NCBI RefSeq assembly: GCF_014395225.1
Contig: NZ_CP060723.1
Coordinates: 2,542,001 to 2,606,000, forward strand
From: Pedobacter roseus
GTDB lineage: Bacteria > Bacteroidota > Bacteroidia > Sphingobacteriales > Sphingobacteriaceae
Length of the DNA: 64,000 bases
Direction: 5' to 3'
Part shown: one piece after another, positions 52,722 to 61,738 of the stretch
Numbering within the stretch: the first letter of the stretch is position 1
Layout: every line of letters starts with the position of its first letter
Position numbers and translations under genes: made by a program
Notes under the pieces: generated by a model
Seen by the model: only the letters and a program-made list of their open reading frames with translations
Databases searched by the model: none
What the model was told of the DNA's origin: nothing

Positions 52722-54754
52722 AGCTTATAATTTAGGGTTAGCCTGTAATTTCTACCCGGCATAGGGAAATTTGGAATAAGGTCGTAGTATTGGTTAAGCA
52801 GGTTATTTACTTCACCATTGATATTGATACTTCCTTTTTTTAGTTTAAACTCATAACCAATGGCTGCATCATGGGTATACCAGGGCTCCATGTAATTATA
52901 AATGTTGTTTGCCCTTTGATTATATCGGAAACCTGTGTAAATAAAACCATAGTTTGCATGCCAGTTTTGGTAATCCAGGCGTGCTAAAAATGAACCACTG
53001 TTTTCGGGGATATAAGGAATCTGATCCTGATAAGTTTCTTCCAGTTTTGAAATTACATCGACTGCCTTTTGATAGGTGTAATTCAGTCCAATATTAACCA
53101 GTAGATCAGCAAAAGGCTCAAATGCGGTTTTGGTATTAATTTCTAAACCATGAATATCGACCAAACCGATATTGTACATAATCCAGCGGTACAGGTTTGC
53201 CCCCGGTTGTGCCACAATTTTATCTTTTACCCGATTGTAATAAACATCAGATTGGATATCGATAAACTTTAATTTATGGTTTTTAAAGTTTTTGAAATAA
53301 GTTATACCAACATCATATTGTTTAGTGTACTCAGGGTTTAAAAGTGTATTACCAATAAAAGTATAATACAGATCATTAAAAGTAGGCATCCTGAAAATGT
53401 CTTTATAAAATGCCCTGATCCTGATGTCCCGATCCTTTAACAACTTCCACGACAGCATTACCGTTGGACTAAAAACCTGCTTGTTACCCGCTGAAGAATA
53501 TAATTTTACCTGATCCATTACAGTGGTGCTCAATAGATTTGCCTGGATGGTGAGCTGTTCTAGTGTTAGCGATGAACTTATCACATTTAAAAAGGTATTC
53601 CTGCCTGGGTAAGGAAAACGATAAATATTGGCATCCAATGTTTGATAGGTATAATCAGATGCATAAGCCACTTCCCAAACCGAATTGATTTTATATTTTC
53701 CAGAAACAGATAAGTATGCTTCCTGCTCTTTAAAGCGGTTATCTAAAAAGCCTGTGGTGGTTACATAATCGGGGTCTAAATAACGCTGATAAACATAAGC
53801 GTATTTTCCATTTACGAGAATGCTGAATTTATCGGATAGGTTTTTCTCTACACTCCCCTGGATAAAGAAATCGCGGTCCCATATTCTTTGCGTAAAATCG
53901 AACCTGTTGGCCACAATTGCACCTGGTAATCCCCTGTCTGATAAAAAAGAATAAGCTTGAGCGTGCCATTTTCCATTTTTAAATTTGCCAAACAATGCAG
54001 CCTGTAAGCGAAAACGTTCTACATCGCCATTATTTCTTACCGCAGTGGTATCAAAAACACCATTGGTATACCTGAATTTATATTTCCCATCGGCATGTAT
54101 ATATTCGGTACTGATACTGGCATTTAAATTCTGGTTAATTTTATAGCGATAAATTAAGGAAGGATTGATCAATCCAAACGATCCGCTTTTTAAACCCAGC
54201 TCAAATTGCTGTTGCTGGTTTCCTTCTAAATCAGGTTCTTTGGTTTTTAAATAAATGCTGCTTGCCGAAGCATAACCCTTAGCCGGAATAAGTAATTCTG
54301 GCTTTTGCCCGCTATATAAAGCAATTTCCTGGAGATTGCTAAGCGAGAATTTCCCTAAATCTACCTGCCCGTTCTGTGCATTGCCAATCTGGATGCCGTC
54401 TAAAAAAACTGAGGTATGGTTGGTGCCCAGGCTTCGAACATTTACGGTTTTTAAACCACCTATCCCACCGTAATCTTTCAATTGTACACCCGAAAAGTAA
54501 CGGATGGCATCAGCCACTGATAAACTATTGATTCTTTTCAGATCTTCGCCAGATAAGATCTGAAGCGGTGTTGGTGATTTGCTTTGCTCGGTTAAACGGT
54601 ACTCCCTGATCTGAACCTCTTTCAGCTGCGTTGCTTTTTTGGTACTGTCAGTTTGCGCATAGGTATTTAAAGGCAATAAAAATCCTGTCCACAAAATGGA
54701 AGAAAATAGAAAAAACCGCATTGTGCCCGCATAGGCAGAATGTTTTTGTGTCAT
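52718..54754 (-). CDS. TonB-dependent receptor, BtuB-like (second copy)
   Basis: A 678-residue receptor. Signal peptide FFLFSSILWTGFLLPLNTYA, Ton-box-like LKEVQIREY, plug (SVADAIRYFSGVQLKDYGGI, NVRSLGTNHTSVFLDGIQIG) and a barrel ending in PMPGRNYRLTLNYKL. It is preceded by a cobalamin riboswitch and followed by BtuG-like propellers, so B12 or another corrinoid is the substrate. The plug lacks the glycine-rich GGQSTIYG seen in the other copy. Confidence 0.9.
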   Translation of the reverse strand: MTQKHSAYAGTMRFFLFSSILWTGFLLPLNTYAQTDSTKKATQLKEVQIREYRLTEQSKSPTPLQILSGEDLKRINSLSVADAIRYFSGVQLKDYGGIGGLKTVNVRSLGTNHTSVFLDGIQIGNAQNGQVDLGKFSLSNLQEIALYSGQKPELLIPAKGYASASSIYLKTKEPDLEGNQQQQFELGLKSGSFGLINPSLIYRYKINQNLNASISTEYIHADGKYKFRYTNGVFDTTAVRNNGDVERFRLQAALFGKFKNGKWHAQAYSFLSDRGLPGAIVANRFDFTQRIWDRDFFIQGSVEKNLSDKFSILVNGKYAYVYQRYLDPDYVTTTGFLDNRFKEQEAYLSVSGKYKINSVWEVAYASDYTYQTLDANIYRFPYPGRNTFLNVISSSLTLEQLTIQANLLSTTVMDQVKLYSSAGNKQVFSPTVMLSWKLLKDRDIRIRAFYKDIFRMPTFNDLYYTFIGNTLLNPEYTKQYDVGITYFKNFKNHKLKFIDIQSDVYYNRVKDKIVAQPGANLYRWIMYNIGLVDIHGLEINTKTAFEPFADLLVNIGLNYTYQKAVDVISKLEETYQDQIPYIPENSGSFLARLDYQNWHANYGFIYTGFRYNQRANNIYNYMEPWYTHDAAIGYEFKLKKGSININGEVNNLLNQYYDLIPNFPMPGRNYRLTLNYKL

Positions 54755-54865
54755 TTTGATTGTGAGTTTAACCCACAGCCAACAGATGGAAAAGAAATGA
54801 AATACGGTTACGTAAGTACATCACCCCTTAGCTTCAATCCCCGAAAGCTATGAAATATAATGCTA

Positions 54866-55040
54866 AGGCAGGTCTTCTGACTTACTCCCGGGTTTCCGGC
54901 CTTCCCATCCCGACAAGTCGGAACAGTGGCAGATTGATTGGAAATCCGTTAAGGAGCTTACAGCTGCGGGACAGTTACAGATTTACACTGTATTCCCTTT
55001 TAATTCCGGGTGTAAAGCCGGAAACCAAAAGCGCTGCAAA
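54866..55040 (-). promoter_or_regulatory. Cobalamin riboswitch (upstream of second receptor operon)
   Basis: On the minus strand: GGTTTCCGGCTTTACACCCG, AAGGGAATACAGTGTAAATC, CTGTCCCGCAGCTGTAAGC, GCCACTGTTCCGACTTGTCG and the closing AAGTCAGAAGACCTGCC. All conserved blocks are present, including the exact GCCACTG. The downstream hairpin TAGCTT/AAGCTA (54829-54850) is shared with the first copy. Confidence 0.94.
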
Positions 55041-55128
55041 GGTAGCAAAATTAAACAACATGTAAAATGGATGATGGAAACCGCTCTTTTTAACAGAAAA
55101 AGCTAAATTAGGATTCAAATTTCCCCCC

Positions 55129-56376
55129 ATGAAAAGGATTTTAATTATTGCATTTTCTTTGATCAGCTTATCTGTTATGGCACAAAAAACCGATACCGTT
55201 TTCCTAAAGAAATTGATGGAGAGTAAACCCGAACTTTTTTCGGCTGTGCTCAATCACCCAGAACATAATCAAATACAGATTCTCTATACCCAAATAAAGC
55301 GTGACGCGAAGAATAAACCCACATTTAAAACTTTTAGCTACCATTTAAATCCGCATCATTATTTTTATCCTGCCAGTACGGTTAAACTTGCGGCCGTAAT
55401 TTTTGCCCTCGAGAAAGTAAATAAGTTAAAAAATACTGGTTTAACCGCTAAAAGCACTATGATTACGGATAGTGCGTATAAAGGGCAAACCAAAGTTTTA
55501 AAAGATACCAGTGCTAAAAATGGTTTACCTTCTATTGAGCATTATGTTAAAAAAATTTTGCTTACCAGCGATAATGATGCCTTTAACCGTTTATTTGAAT
55601 TTATTGGCCGTGCCGAAATTAACGAAAAATTAAAAGCAAACGGCCTAAACGATAGCCGGATTTTGAACCGTTTGGCTATTGGCGATGCAGGCGAATCAGC
55701 CAAACATACCAATCCAAATAAATTTTATAACGGAGACCAACTGGTGTATAATCAACCGGCACAATATGATCCAAAAGATTATGAACTGCAATTAACCAAC
55801 CTGATAATGGGTAAAGGCTATTTAGACAGTGCCGATAAACTGGTGAATAGGCCATTTAGTTTGGCAGGAAAAAATGCCTTTGCCATCAACGATCAGCAAA
55901 AACTGATGCAGAAACTAATCTTTCCGGAAGCTTTTTCAGCTGATGAACGGTTTAGCCTGACTGCAGAAGATTATAAGCTGATTTACACCTACATGAGCAA
56001 ATACCCAACGGAAAGTAATTTTCCAAAATATGATCCGAAAGAATTTTGGCCTACCTATGCAAAAATGCTTTATTACGGACGCGAACTGGTAACGCCAGAT
56101 CCAAACATCAGGATTTTTAATAAATATGGCGACAGTTACGGTTTCATTATCGACAATTCTTATTTCGTTGATTTTAAAAATGGAGTTGAATATTTTCTGA
56201 CTGCCGTTATTCAAAGTAACGAAGATGGAATTTTCAATGATAATAAATACGAATATGATACGGTTTGCTTCCCTTTTATGAAAAATCTTGGTCAAAGCAT
56301 TTACAATCTTGAATTAAAAAGAACCAAAAAGCATAAACCAGATCTGAGTAAATTCAAAATGGATTACAATCACTAA
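55129..56376 (+). CDS. Exported serine hydrolase (class A beta-lactamase-like fold)
   Basis: A 415-residue protein with a signal peptide (ILIIAFSLISLSVMAQ). FYPASTVKLAAVIFALEKVN carries the SxxK nucleophile motif, and ILLTSDNDAFNRLFEFIG resembles the SDN motif of class A enzymes. It probably acts on peptidoglycan or small esters; a true beta-lactamase role cannot be asserted. It faces away from the B12 operon. Confidence 0.8.
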   Translation: MKRILIIAFSLISLSVMAQKTDTVFLKKLMESKPELFSAVLNHPEHNQIQILYTQIKRDAKNKPTFKTFSYHLNPHHYFYPASTVKLAAVIFALEKVNKLKNTGLTAKSTMITDSAYKGQTKVLKDTSAKNGLPSIEHYVKKILLTSDNDAFNRLFEFIGRAEINEKLKANGLNDSRILNRLAIGDAGESAKHTNPNKFYNGDQLVYNQPAQYDPKDYELQLTNLIMGKGYLDSADKLVNRPFSLAGKNAFAINDQQKLMQKLIFPEAFSADERFSLTAEDYKLIYTYMSKYPTESNFPKYDPKEFWPTYAKMLYYGRELVTPDPNIRIFNKYGDSYGFIIDNSYFVDFKNGVEYFLTAVIQSNEDGIFNDNKYEYDTVCFPFMKNLGQSIYNLELKRTKKHKPDLSKFKMDYNH

Positions 56377-56481
56377 AACCTTTCGCTTAATTGATGGTTT
56401 ATAGCCTATAAATTGTATAAAAAACTATACATTAATTAAAAAATAATATATTCGCATTTCAAATAGAAGAATACATCTCTA

Positions 56482-57885
56482 ATGGCTAAACTATTAATAA
56501 TTGACGATGAGCGTGCGATAAGGAGTACTTTGCGCGAAATTCTGGAATACGAAAATTACGATGTGGAAGATACCGATAACGGTATCGACGGACTCGAAAT
56601 GATCAAAAAAGGAAATTTCGATCTGGTTCTTTGTGATATCAAGATGAATAAGATGGACGGTATGGAAGTGCTCGAACAGGCACAACTTATCAAGCCAGAT
56701 CTGCCTTTTATTATGATATCCGGACATGGAACCGTTGAAACGGCCATCGAAGCCAGTAAAAAAGGAGCTTTCGATTTCATCTCGAAACCACCTGATTTAA
56801 ACCGTTTACTGATTACCGTTCGAAATGGTTTAGACCGTGGAACCTTAGTTACCGAAACCAAGGTTTTAAAGCGTAAAGCAAGCAAAACCCGTGAAATTTT
56901 AGGCGAATCGGAAAGTATTTCCAAAATCAAGGAAACCATCGAGCGTGTTGCCCCTACTGAAGCCCGTGTACTGATTACCGGCGCAAATGGTAGCGGTAAA
57001 GAACTGGTAGCCCGTTGGTTACACGAAAAATCAAACCGTGCAGATAGTCCCTTAATTGAAGTAAACTGTGCTGCAATTCCATCTGAACTGATTGAAAGTG
57101 AGCTGTTTGGTCACGAAAAAGGTTCATTTACCTCGGCTGTTAAACAGCGTATTGGTAAGTTTGAACTCGCCAATGGCGGCACTTTATTTCTGGATGAGAT
57201 TGGCGACATGAGTTTATCAGCCCAGGCAAAAGTTCTTCGTGCCTTACAGGAACATAAAATTTCGCGTGTTGGTGGTGAAAAGGAAATTGAAGTAAATGTG
57301 CGTGTTTTAGCGGCGACGAATAAAGATTTATTAAAGGAAATTGAAGATGGTAATTTCCGTATGGACTTATACCACCGATTAAATGTAATTAATATCCATG
57401 TTCCACATTTAACAGAACGTACGGATGATATTCCTGTAATTGCACAAAACTTTTTAGAGAGTATCTGCAGCGATTATGGAATGCCGGTTAAGAAAATAAA
57501 TGATGGCGGAATGGCTGCATTACAGGCTTTACCATGGACTGGTAACGTACGTGAGCTGCACAATATGATTGAGCGATTGATCATTCTAAGCGACAGGGTA
57601 ATTACGGAAAATGATGTTCGTGCATTTGCTAACCCAGGTGGCGGAACAAATATAGGTGCGGCAACCAGTGCACAGATTGCCGGAGCAGGCGGTTCGGCAT
57701 TAACCTCATCTTTCGATTCATTTAACAATTTCCAGGATTATAAAGACCACGCAGAGCGTGAATTTATCAAATTTAAACTGGAAAAAAACAATTGGAACGT
57801 ATCAAAAACTGCTGATGAGATTGATATTCAAAGAAGTCACTTATACAGTAAAATAGAGAAATTCGGCTTAAAGAGAGCTGAATAA
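56482..57885 (+). CDS. NtrC-family sigma-54-dependent response regulator
   Basis: A 467-residue regulator: receiver domain (LLIIDDERAIRST, phospho-Asp in LVLCDIKMNKMDG), AAA+ domain with Walker A GANGSGKE, LFLDEIGDMS Walker B, and a C-terminal Fis-type HTH (NNWNVSKTADEIDIQRSHLY). The sigma-54 contact loop reads GSFTSA instead of GAFTGA, which I recall from Bacteroidota members. Its kinase is not in the window. Confidence 0.93.
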   Translation: MAKLLIIDDERAIRSTLREILEYENYDVEDTDNGIDGLEMIKKGNFDLVLCDIKMNKMDGMEVLEQAQLIKPDLPFIMISGHGTVETAIEASKKGAFDFISKPPDLNRLLITVRNGLDRGTLVTETKVLKRKASKTREILGESESISKIKETIERVAPTEARVLITGANGSGKELVARWLHEKSNRADSPLIEVNCAAIPSELIESELFGHEKGSFTSAVKQRIGKFELANGGTLFLDEIGDMSLSAQAKVLRALQEHKISRVGGEKEIEVNVRVLAATNKDLLKEIEDGNFRMDLYHRLNVINIHVPHLTERTDDIPVIAQNFLESICSDYGMPVKKINDGGMAALQALPWTGNVRELHNMIERLIILSDRVITENDVRAFANPGGGTNIGAATSAQIAGAGGSALTSSFDSFNNFQDYKDHAEREFIKFKLEKNNWNVSKTADEIDIQRSHLYSKIEKFGLKRAE

Positions 57886-57889
57886 GTTG

Positions 57890-58045
57890 AAAAGTTTGAG
57901 GGTTGGAATGTTTGAAGGTTCTCCGGACAATATTCCAACCTTTTAGTTGAAATGTTTTAAAGTTTGAAGGTTGCAAGGGTTTCCGAGCTTGATTAAACGT
58001 TATAACAGCACATTTCAACTTTACAACATTGAACATTCTAACCCT
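57890..58045. repeat. Low-complexity GTTGGAATGTTTGAAGG-type intergenic repeats
   Basis: Reiterated units such as GTTTGAGGGTTGGAATG, TTTGAAGGTTCTCC and TTTGAAGGTTGCAAGG fill the gap between the convergent regulator and ClC genes. No gene is seen. Confidence 0.4.
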
Positions 58046-58047
58046 TC

Positions 58048-59838
58048 TTATCCCATATAATCATTCTGCCTCATCAGCAATGCCCTGTATTTATTAAAGA
58101 TTGCCGTTTTTGAAACAAAACCTAAATATTGGTTCTGTGCGGTAAGCACTGGTAAAATCCATACATTATCCTGTTCCATTTTCTCCAATACCATTTTAAG
58201 CTCATCACTTTCTGTAATCGTATTCGGTGCAGGCTGAACCAAATGAGAAGCCATTAAATTTCCTTTATCAGGATGGTTGATCATCTCATTAAATAACTCT
58301 TCGATATAAATAATACCTTTAAAATCACCTAATTCGTCTGTAACCGCACAGATATTTTTATGCGATTGCAAAATTTCATTCATCTTAACCGAAATCAGGT
58401 CATTCATCTGTAACTGAGGATAACTTTTCTCGATCAGGTATTTCAGTTTCATCTGGTTTAAAACCGTTGTATCCTTATCCTCGTGCGATAGTAATTCTCC
58501 TTTATCGGCAAGTGCTTTGGTATAAATGGAATGTTTTTGTGAACTGCGGTTAATAGCATAAGAAATTGCAGTGGTAATCATCAATGGCACCATTAAAATA
58601 TATCCTCCGGTAATTTCGGCAATCAGAAAAATACCCGTTAAAGGGGCATGCATAATGGAACCTAAAGCAGCAGCCATACCAGCTACAATAAAATTAGAAA
58701 CGTTTAATTGTGCTATACCCGAAAGGTTCACCACATAAGCAAAGATAAACCCGATTAAGCCACCCATAATTAAACTGGGCGCAAATGTACCTCCATTACC
58801 ACCGGCACCTAAAGTAACCAGGGTAGCAATGGATTTCATAAAAATGGTAACTACCGTAAACAGCACAACTACGGCAGAAATTGAGCTATAATCGGCAAAA
58901 ATACTATTATTGATCACCGTATGATAATCACCTTTAAGCAAGCCTTTTATCGTGATATACCCTTCGCCATACAATGTAGGAAATAGAAAAACCAATGCAC
59001 CAAGCATTAAACCGCCTACAATTACTTTGGTGTAAGGATGTTTAATTTTATAGAACAATCCTTTTACTGCATAATTGGCTTTGGTAAAATAGATAGAGAA
59101 TAAACCAATAAAACAGGCTAGAATAACATAGTAAAATAGGGCATTAACCTTCCACCCTTCAGTAACCAAAAAGAAAAGCTGTTGGGTATAAAATAACCTT
59201 GCCACTACTGCTGCCGTTGCCGCTGATAACAGAAGCGGAATAAATGCTGGAATGGTAAATTCAGGCAATAGAATTTCGATGGCAAAAACAATCCCCGCTA
59301 CCGGGCTATTAAAAGCCCCCGCAATACCGGCTGCTGCACCACAGGCTACCAACATGGTAATTTCGCGGTATGATAAGCCCAATACACGGCCAAGATTGGA
59401 GCCAATAGCTGAGCCACTGGTTACAATTGGTGCCTCTAAACCTGTCGAGCCACCAAAACCAACGGTAACCGCTGCGGTTATAATCTGCGAATAAATGTTA
59501 TGAGCTTCTACCTTACTCGATTTTTTTGAAATGGCATAAAGTAGCGGTGTTAAACCAGTTTCGAACTTAGTTTTACGGATAAAGTATTTAATGTACAAAA
59601 CAGTTAAAAAGATACCAATCATTGGAAAAATGAAATACAGGTAGTATTTATATTTCCAATGCCAATCAGACTGAAGAAATTCTTCGATGTGATGGGTTAA
59701 ACTTTTTAAAGCAGCGGCAGCCAATCCGGCTAAAACCCCGACAATTACAGCAAGGATAACTAAGAAATTACGGTTTGATATTTTAGATTTTCGGTACTGG
59801 TTAATCTTATCAAGGTAATTTACAAATCTGATGTACAT
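58048..59838 (-). CDS. ClC-family chloride channel/antiporter with CBS domains
   Basis: A 596-residue protein from the ATG at 59838 (a TTG at 59886 is also open). ClC motifs are GFGGSTGLEAPIVTSGSAIG (gating Glu in GLEAP), FNSPVAGIVFAIEILLPEFT and GGNGGTFAPSLIMGGLIG. The C-terminal ~130 residues hold two CBS domains (KNICAVTDELGDFKGIIYIE, VWILPVLTAQNQYLGFVSKT). Inner membrane; antiporter or channel mode is undecided. Confidence 0.92.
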   Translation of the reverse strand: MYIRFVNYLDKINQYRKSKISNRNFLVILAVIVGVLAGLAAAALKSLTHHIEEFLQSDWHWKYKYYLYFIFPMIGIFLTVLYIKYFIRKTKFETGLTPLLYAISKKSSKVEAHNIYSQIITAAVTVGFGGSTGLEAPIVTSGSAIGSNLGRVLGLSYREITMLVACGAAAGIAGAFNSPVAGIVFAIEILLPEFTIPAFIPLLLSAATAAVVARLFYTQQLFFLVTEGWKVNALFYYVILACFIGLFSIYFTKANYAVKGLFYKIKHPYTKVIVGGLMLGALVFLFPTLYGEGYITIKGLLKGDYHTVINNSIFADYSSISAVVVLFTVVTIFMKSIATLVTLGAGGNGGTFAPSLIMGGLIGFIFAYVVNLSGIAQLNVSNFIVAGMAAALGSIMHAPLTGIFLIAEITGGYILMVPLMITTAISYAINRSSQKHSIYTKALADKGELLSHEDKDTTVLNQMKLKYLIEKSYPQLQMNDLISVKMNEILQSHKNICAVTDELGDFKGIIYIEELFNEMINHPDKGNLMASHLVQPAPNTITESDELKMVLEKMEQDNVWILPVLTAQNQYLGFVSKTAIFNKYRALLMRQNDYMG

Positions 59839-59890
59839 TCTATTGTTTTTTAAATAGAGGGCGATGCCCAAAAGTAACAAAAACAAAGGG

Positions 59891-59912
59891 AGAAGCCAAT
59901 TTAAAGGCTTCT
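59891..59912. terminator. Hairpin between RluA-like and ClC genes
   Basis: AGAAGCC and GGCTTCT form a 7-bp stem over an 8-nt loop, directly past the RluA-family stop. The poly-T side is on the plus strand (TTTTATG), so it is a weak terminator for the minus-strand transcript. Confidence 0.45.
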
Positions 59913-59913
59913 T

Positions 59914-60636
59914 TTATGCATCAAATTTGTCCAATAATTTAATTAATGTTGCAAAATCCTTTGGGTATGGCGCATCGATCACAATATCCTGATCGTTGAG
60001 TCCTTTAAAAACCAAATGGCGGGCATGTAAAGCAAAACGTTTCATTATTGGTTGCTCCTCTTCACCCTTGGTTAATTTATAACCTCTTTTAATCGAGGAA
60101 AGAAAAACCGGTTTACCTTTATACATATCATCGCCCACAATAGCCGCCCTTTGTGTAGCCAGGTGAATACGGATCTGGTGCATTCTACCGGTAATCGGCT
60201 TACACTCCACCAAAGTATAGTGTTTATAGTATTTTAAAGAGTTAAATATCGTTTCTGCCCGTTTACCTTCAGCCCTATCAATGGTTACATTTTTATTGCC
60301 ATCGTTTAAAATGGGTAGATCAACAGTTAAATCATCAAAAATAACATGTCCGTCTACTACAGCGTGGTAGGTCTTACTCACCTTTCTTCTTTCGAACTGC
60401 ATCGAAGCATGGCGGTAACCTTCAGGATTTTTAGCGATAATTAAAGCGCCAGAAGTTTCTTTATCCAAACGGTGACAAACCTGTGCATCATCACTGTATT
60501 GTTTAGCTAAGCGCAATACATTGGTTTCTCCTGATCCACCACGCTCGTCAAGCGAGGCCAGAAATGGAGGTTTATTGATCACAATAAAATCGTTGTCTTC
60601 GAAAAGAATAAGGTCTTTAAAATTTGGAAATTTCAA
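59914..60636 (-). CDS. RluA-family pseudouridine synthase
   Basis: A 240-residue synthase with LILFEDNDFIVINKPPFLAS, the catalytic VCHRLDKETSGALIIAKNPE, and GRMHQIRIHLATQRAAIVGD. No S4 domain, so RluA/RluC-like without the N-terminal module. The exact rRNA or tRNA position cannot be assigned. Confidence 0.92.
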   Translation of the reverse strand: MKFPNFKDLILFEDNDFIVINKPPFLASLDERGGSGETNVLRLAKQYSDDAQVCHRLDKETSGALIIAKNPEGYRHASMQFERRKVSKTYHAVVDGHVIFDDLTVDLPILNDGNKNVTIDRAEGKRAETIFNSLKYYKHYTLVECKPITGRMHQIRIHLATQRAAIVGDDMYKGKPVFLSSIKRGYKLTKGEEEQPIMKRFALHARHLVFKGLNDQDIVIDAPYPKDFATLIKLLDKFDA

Positions 60637-60779
60637 ACTGTGCTGTAATTAATGAAGCGCAAAAGTACGATTTTATTTTTTATTGGTTCAGAAATTAACC
60701 ACAACTTTAACTTGATAATCTTCTTCTTGAGTAGTCAGTTTAATAAAAAAAGAAGTTTAGATAACGGCTTTGGGCGATT

Positions 60780-60850
60780 CGTCATTCCCACGCAGGTGGG
60801 AATCTTAAAGCCTATTGCATTACGATTCCCAATCAAGTTGGGAATGACGC
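60780..60850. repeat. Dispersed palindromic repeat, copy C
   Basis: CGTCATTCCC...GGGAATGACG closes the element end to end; inner hairpins ATTCCCACGCAGGTGGGAAT and ATTCCCAATCAAGTTGGGAA are visible. It matches copies near 29397 and 39297 but lacks the CCGATAGCTATCGG inserts. Confidence 0.75.
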
Positions 60851-60897
60851 GAAATTACAATGCATAAAAAAACACAGATTAAGCACCAGAAAAAAAA

Positions 60898-60936
60898 TCT
60901 GTGTTAATCTGTGTTAATCTGTGTCTATCTGTGGTA
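60898..60936. repeat. Short tandem repeat (TCTGTGTTAA)n
   Basis: TCTGTGTTAA is repeated with drift (TCTGTGTTAA, TCTGTGTTAA, TCTGTGTCTA, TCTGTGGTAA) just past the response regulator stop. No other feature is seen in 60637-60945 beyond the palindromic repeat. Confidence 0.65.
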
Positions 60937-60945
60937 AAAAAAAAA

Positions 60946-61635
60946 TTAAGACAACTCAAACTTATAACCTACCCCTTTTACAGTTGATACATAAGTTTCG
61001 CCTAATTTTTCTCTTAGTTTGCGAATATGCACATCAATGGTTCTATTGGTTACCACTACCGAGTCTTCCCAGATATTTTTAAGGATCGACTCCCTGGTAT
61101 AAACTTTTCCTGGTTTTGAAGCCAATAGGTATAAAAGTTCAAATTCTTTTTTGGCCAACACCACTTTGTTTCCACCTTGAAAAACCAGGTAAGCTTCGCG
61201 ATCGATAACTAAATCACCGATTTCCAACTTGTTTTCAGATACTTCTTCTGTCCCTGTATTTCTTCTTAATATAGCATTAATGCGGCTAACCAAAGCACGC
61301 GGCTTAATTGGTTTTGCGATATAATCATCGGCACCAACGTTAAAACCTGCTATTTCAGAATATTCTTCACTTCTGGCGGTTAAGAAAACCATAAAGGTAT
61401 TCTTAAATTCAGGAATTGCACGCATTAAACGGCAAGCCTCTATCCCATCCATTTTAGGCATCATAATGTCCAGGATAATTAAATCCGGATGAACCTTTTT
61501 CGCAACAGTAATTCCTTCCTGGCCATTGGTAGCTGTGAAAACCTGATAACCTTCTTTTTTTAGGTTATATTCAATAAGTTCCAGAATATCTGGTTCATCA
61601 TCAACAATTAATATTTTCTGACCTGCGTTGTTCAT
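60946..61635 (-). CDS. PhoB/OmpR-family response regulator
   Basis: A 229-residue regulator from the ATG at 61635 (MNNAGQKILIVDDEPD). Receiver domain with phospho-Asp in LIILDIMMPKMDG and the conserved Lys in ADDYIAKPI; C-terminal winged helix (VLAKKEFELLYLLASKPGKV, TNRTIDVHIRKLREKLG). A PhoB-type role in phosphate or envelope response is likely. Its kinase is not in the window. Confidence 0.93.
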   Translation of the reverse strand: MNNAGQKILIVDDEPDILELIEYNLKKEGYQVFTATNGQEGITVAKKVHPDLIILDIMMPKMDGIEACRLMRAIPEFKNTFMVFLTARSEEYSEIAGFNVGADDYIAKPIKPRALVSRINAILRRNTGTEEVSENKLEIGDLVIDREAYLVFQGGNKVVLAKKEFELLYLLASKPGKVYTRESILKNIWEDSVVVTNRTIDVHIRKLREKLGETYVSTVKGVGYKFELS

Positions 61636-61738
61636 AGTTAAATATTTGTTACGAAAGTAGTGTCTATGATGCAATATTTAGTTAAGCCTAAGTTAAGAAA
61701 TTGTTAATTACTTAAATTAGTTTAACATGGAATTTGTT

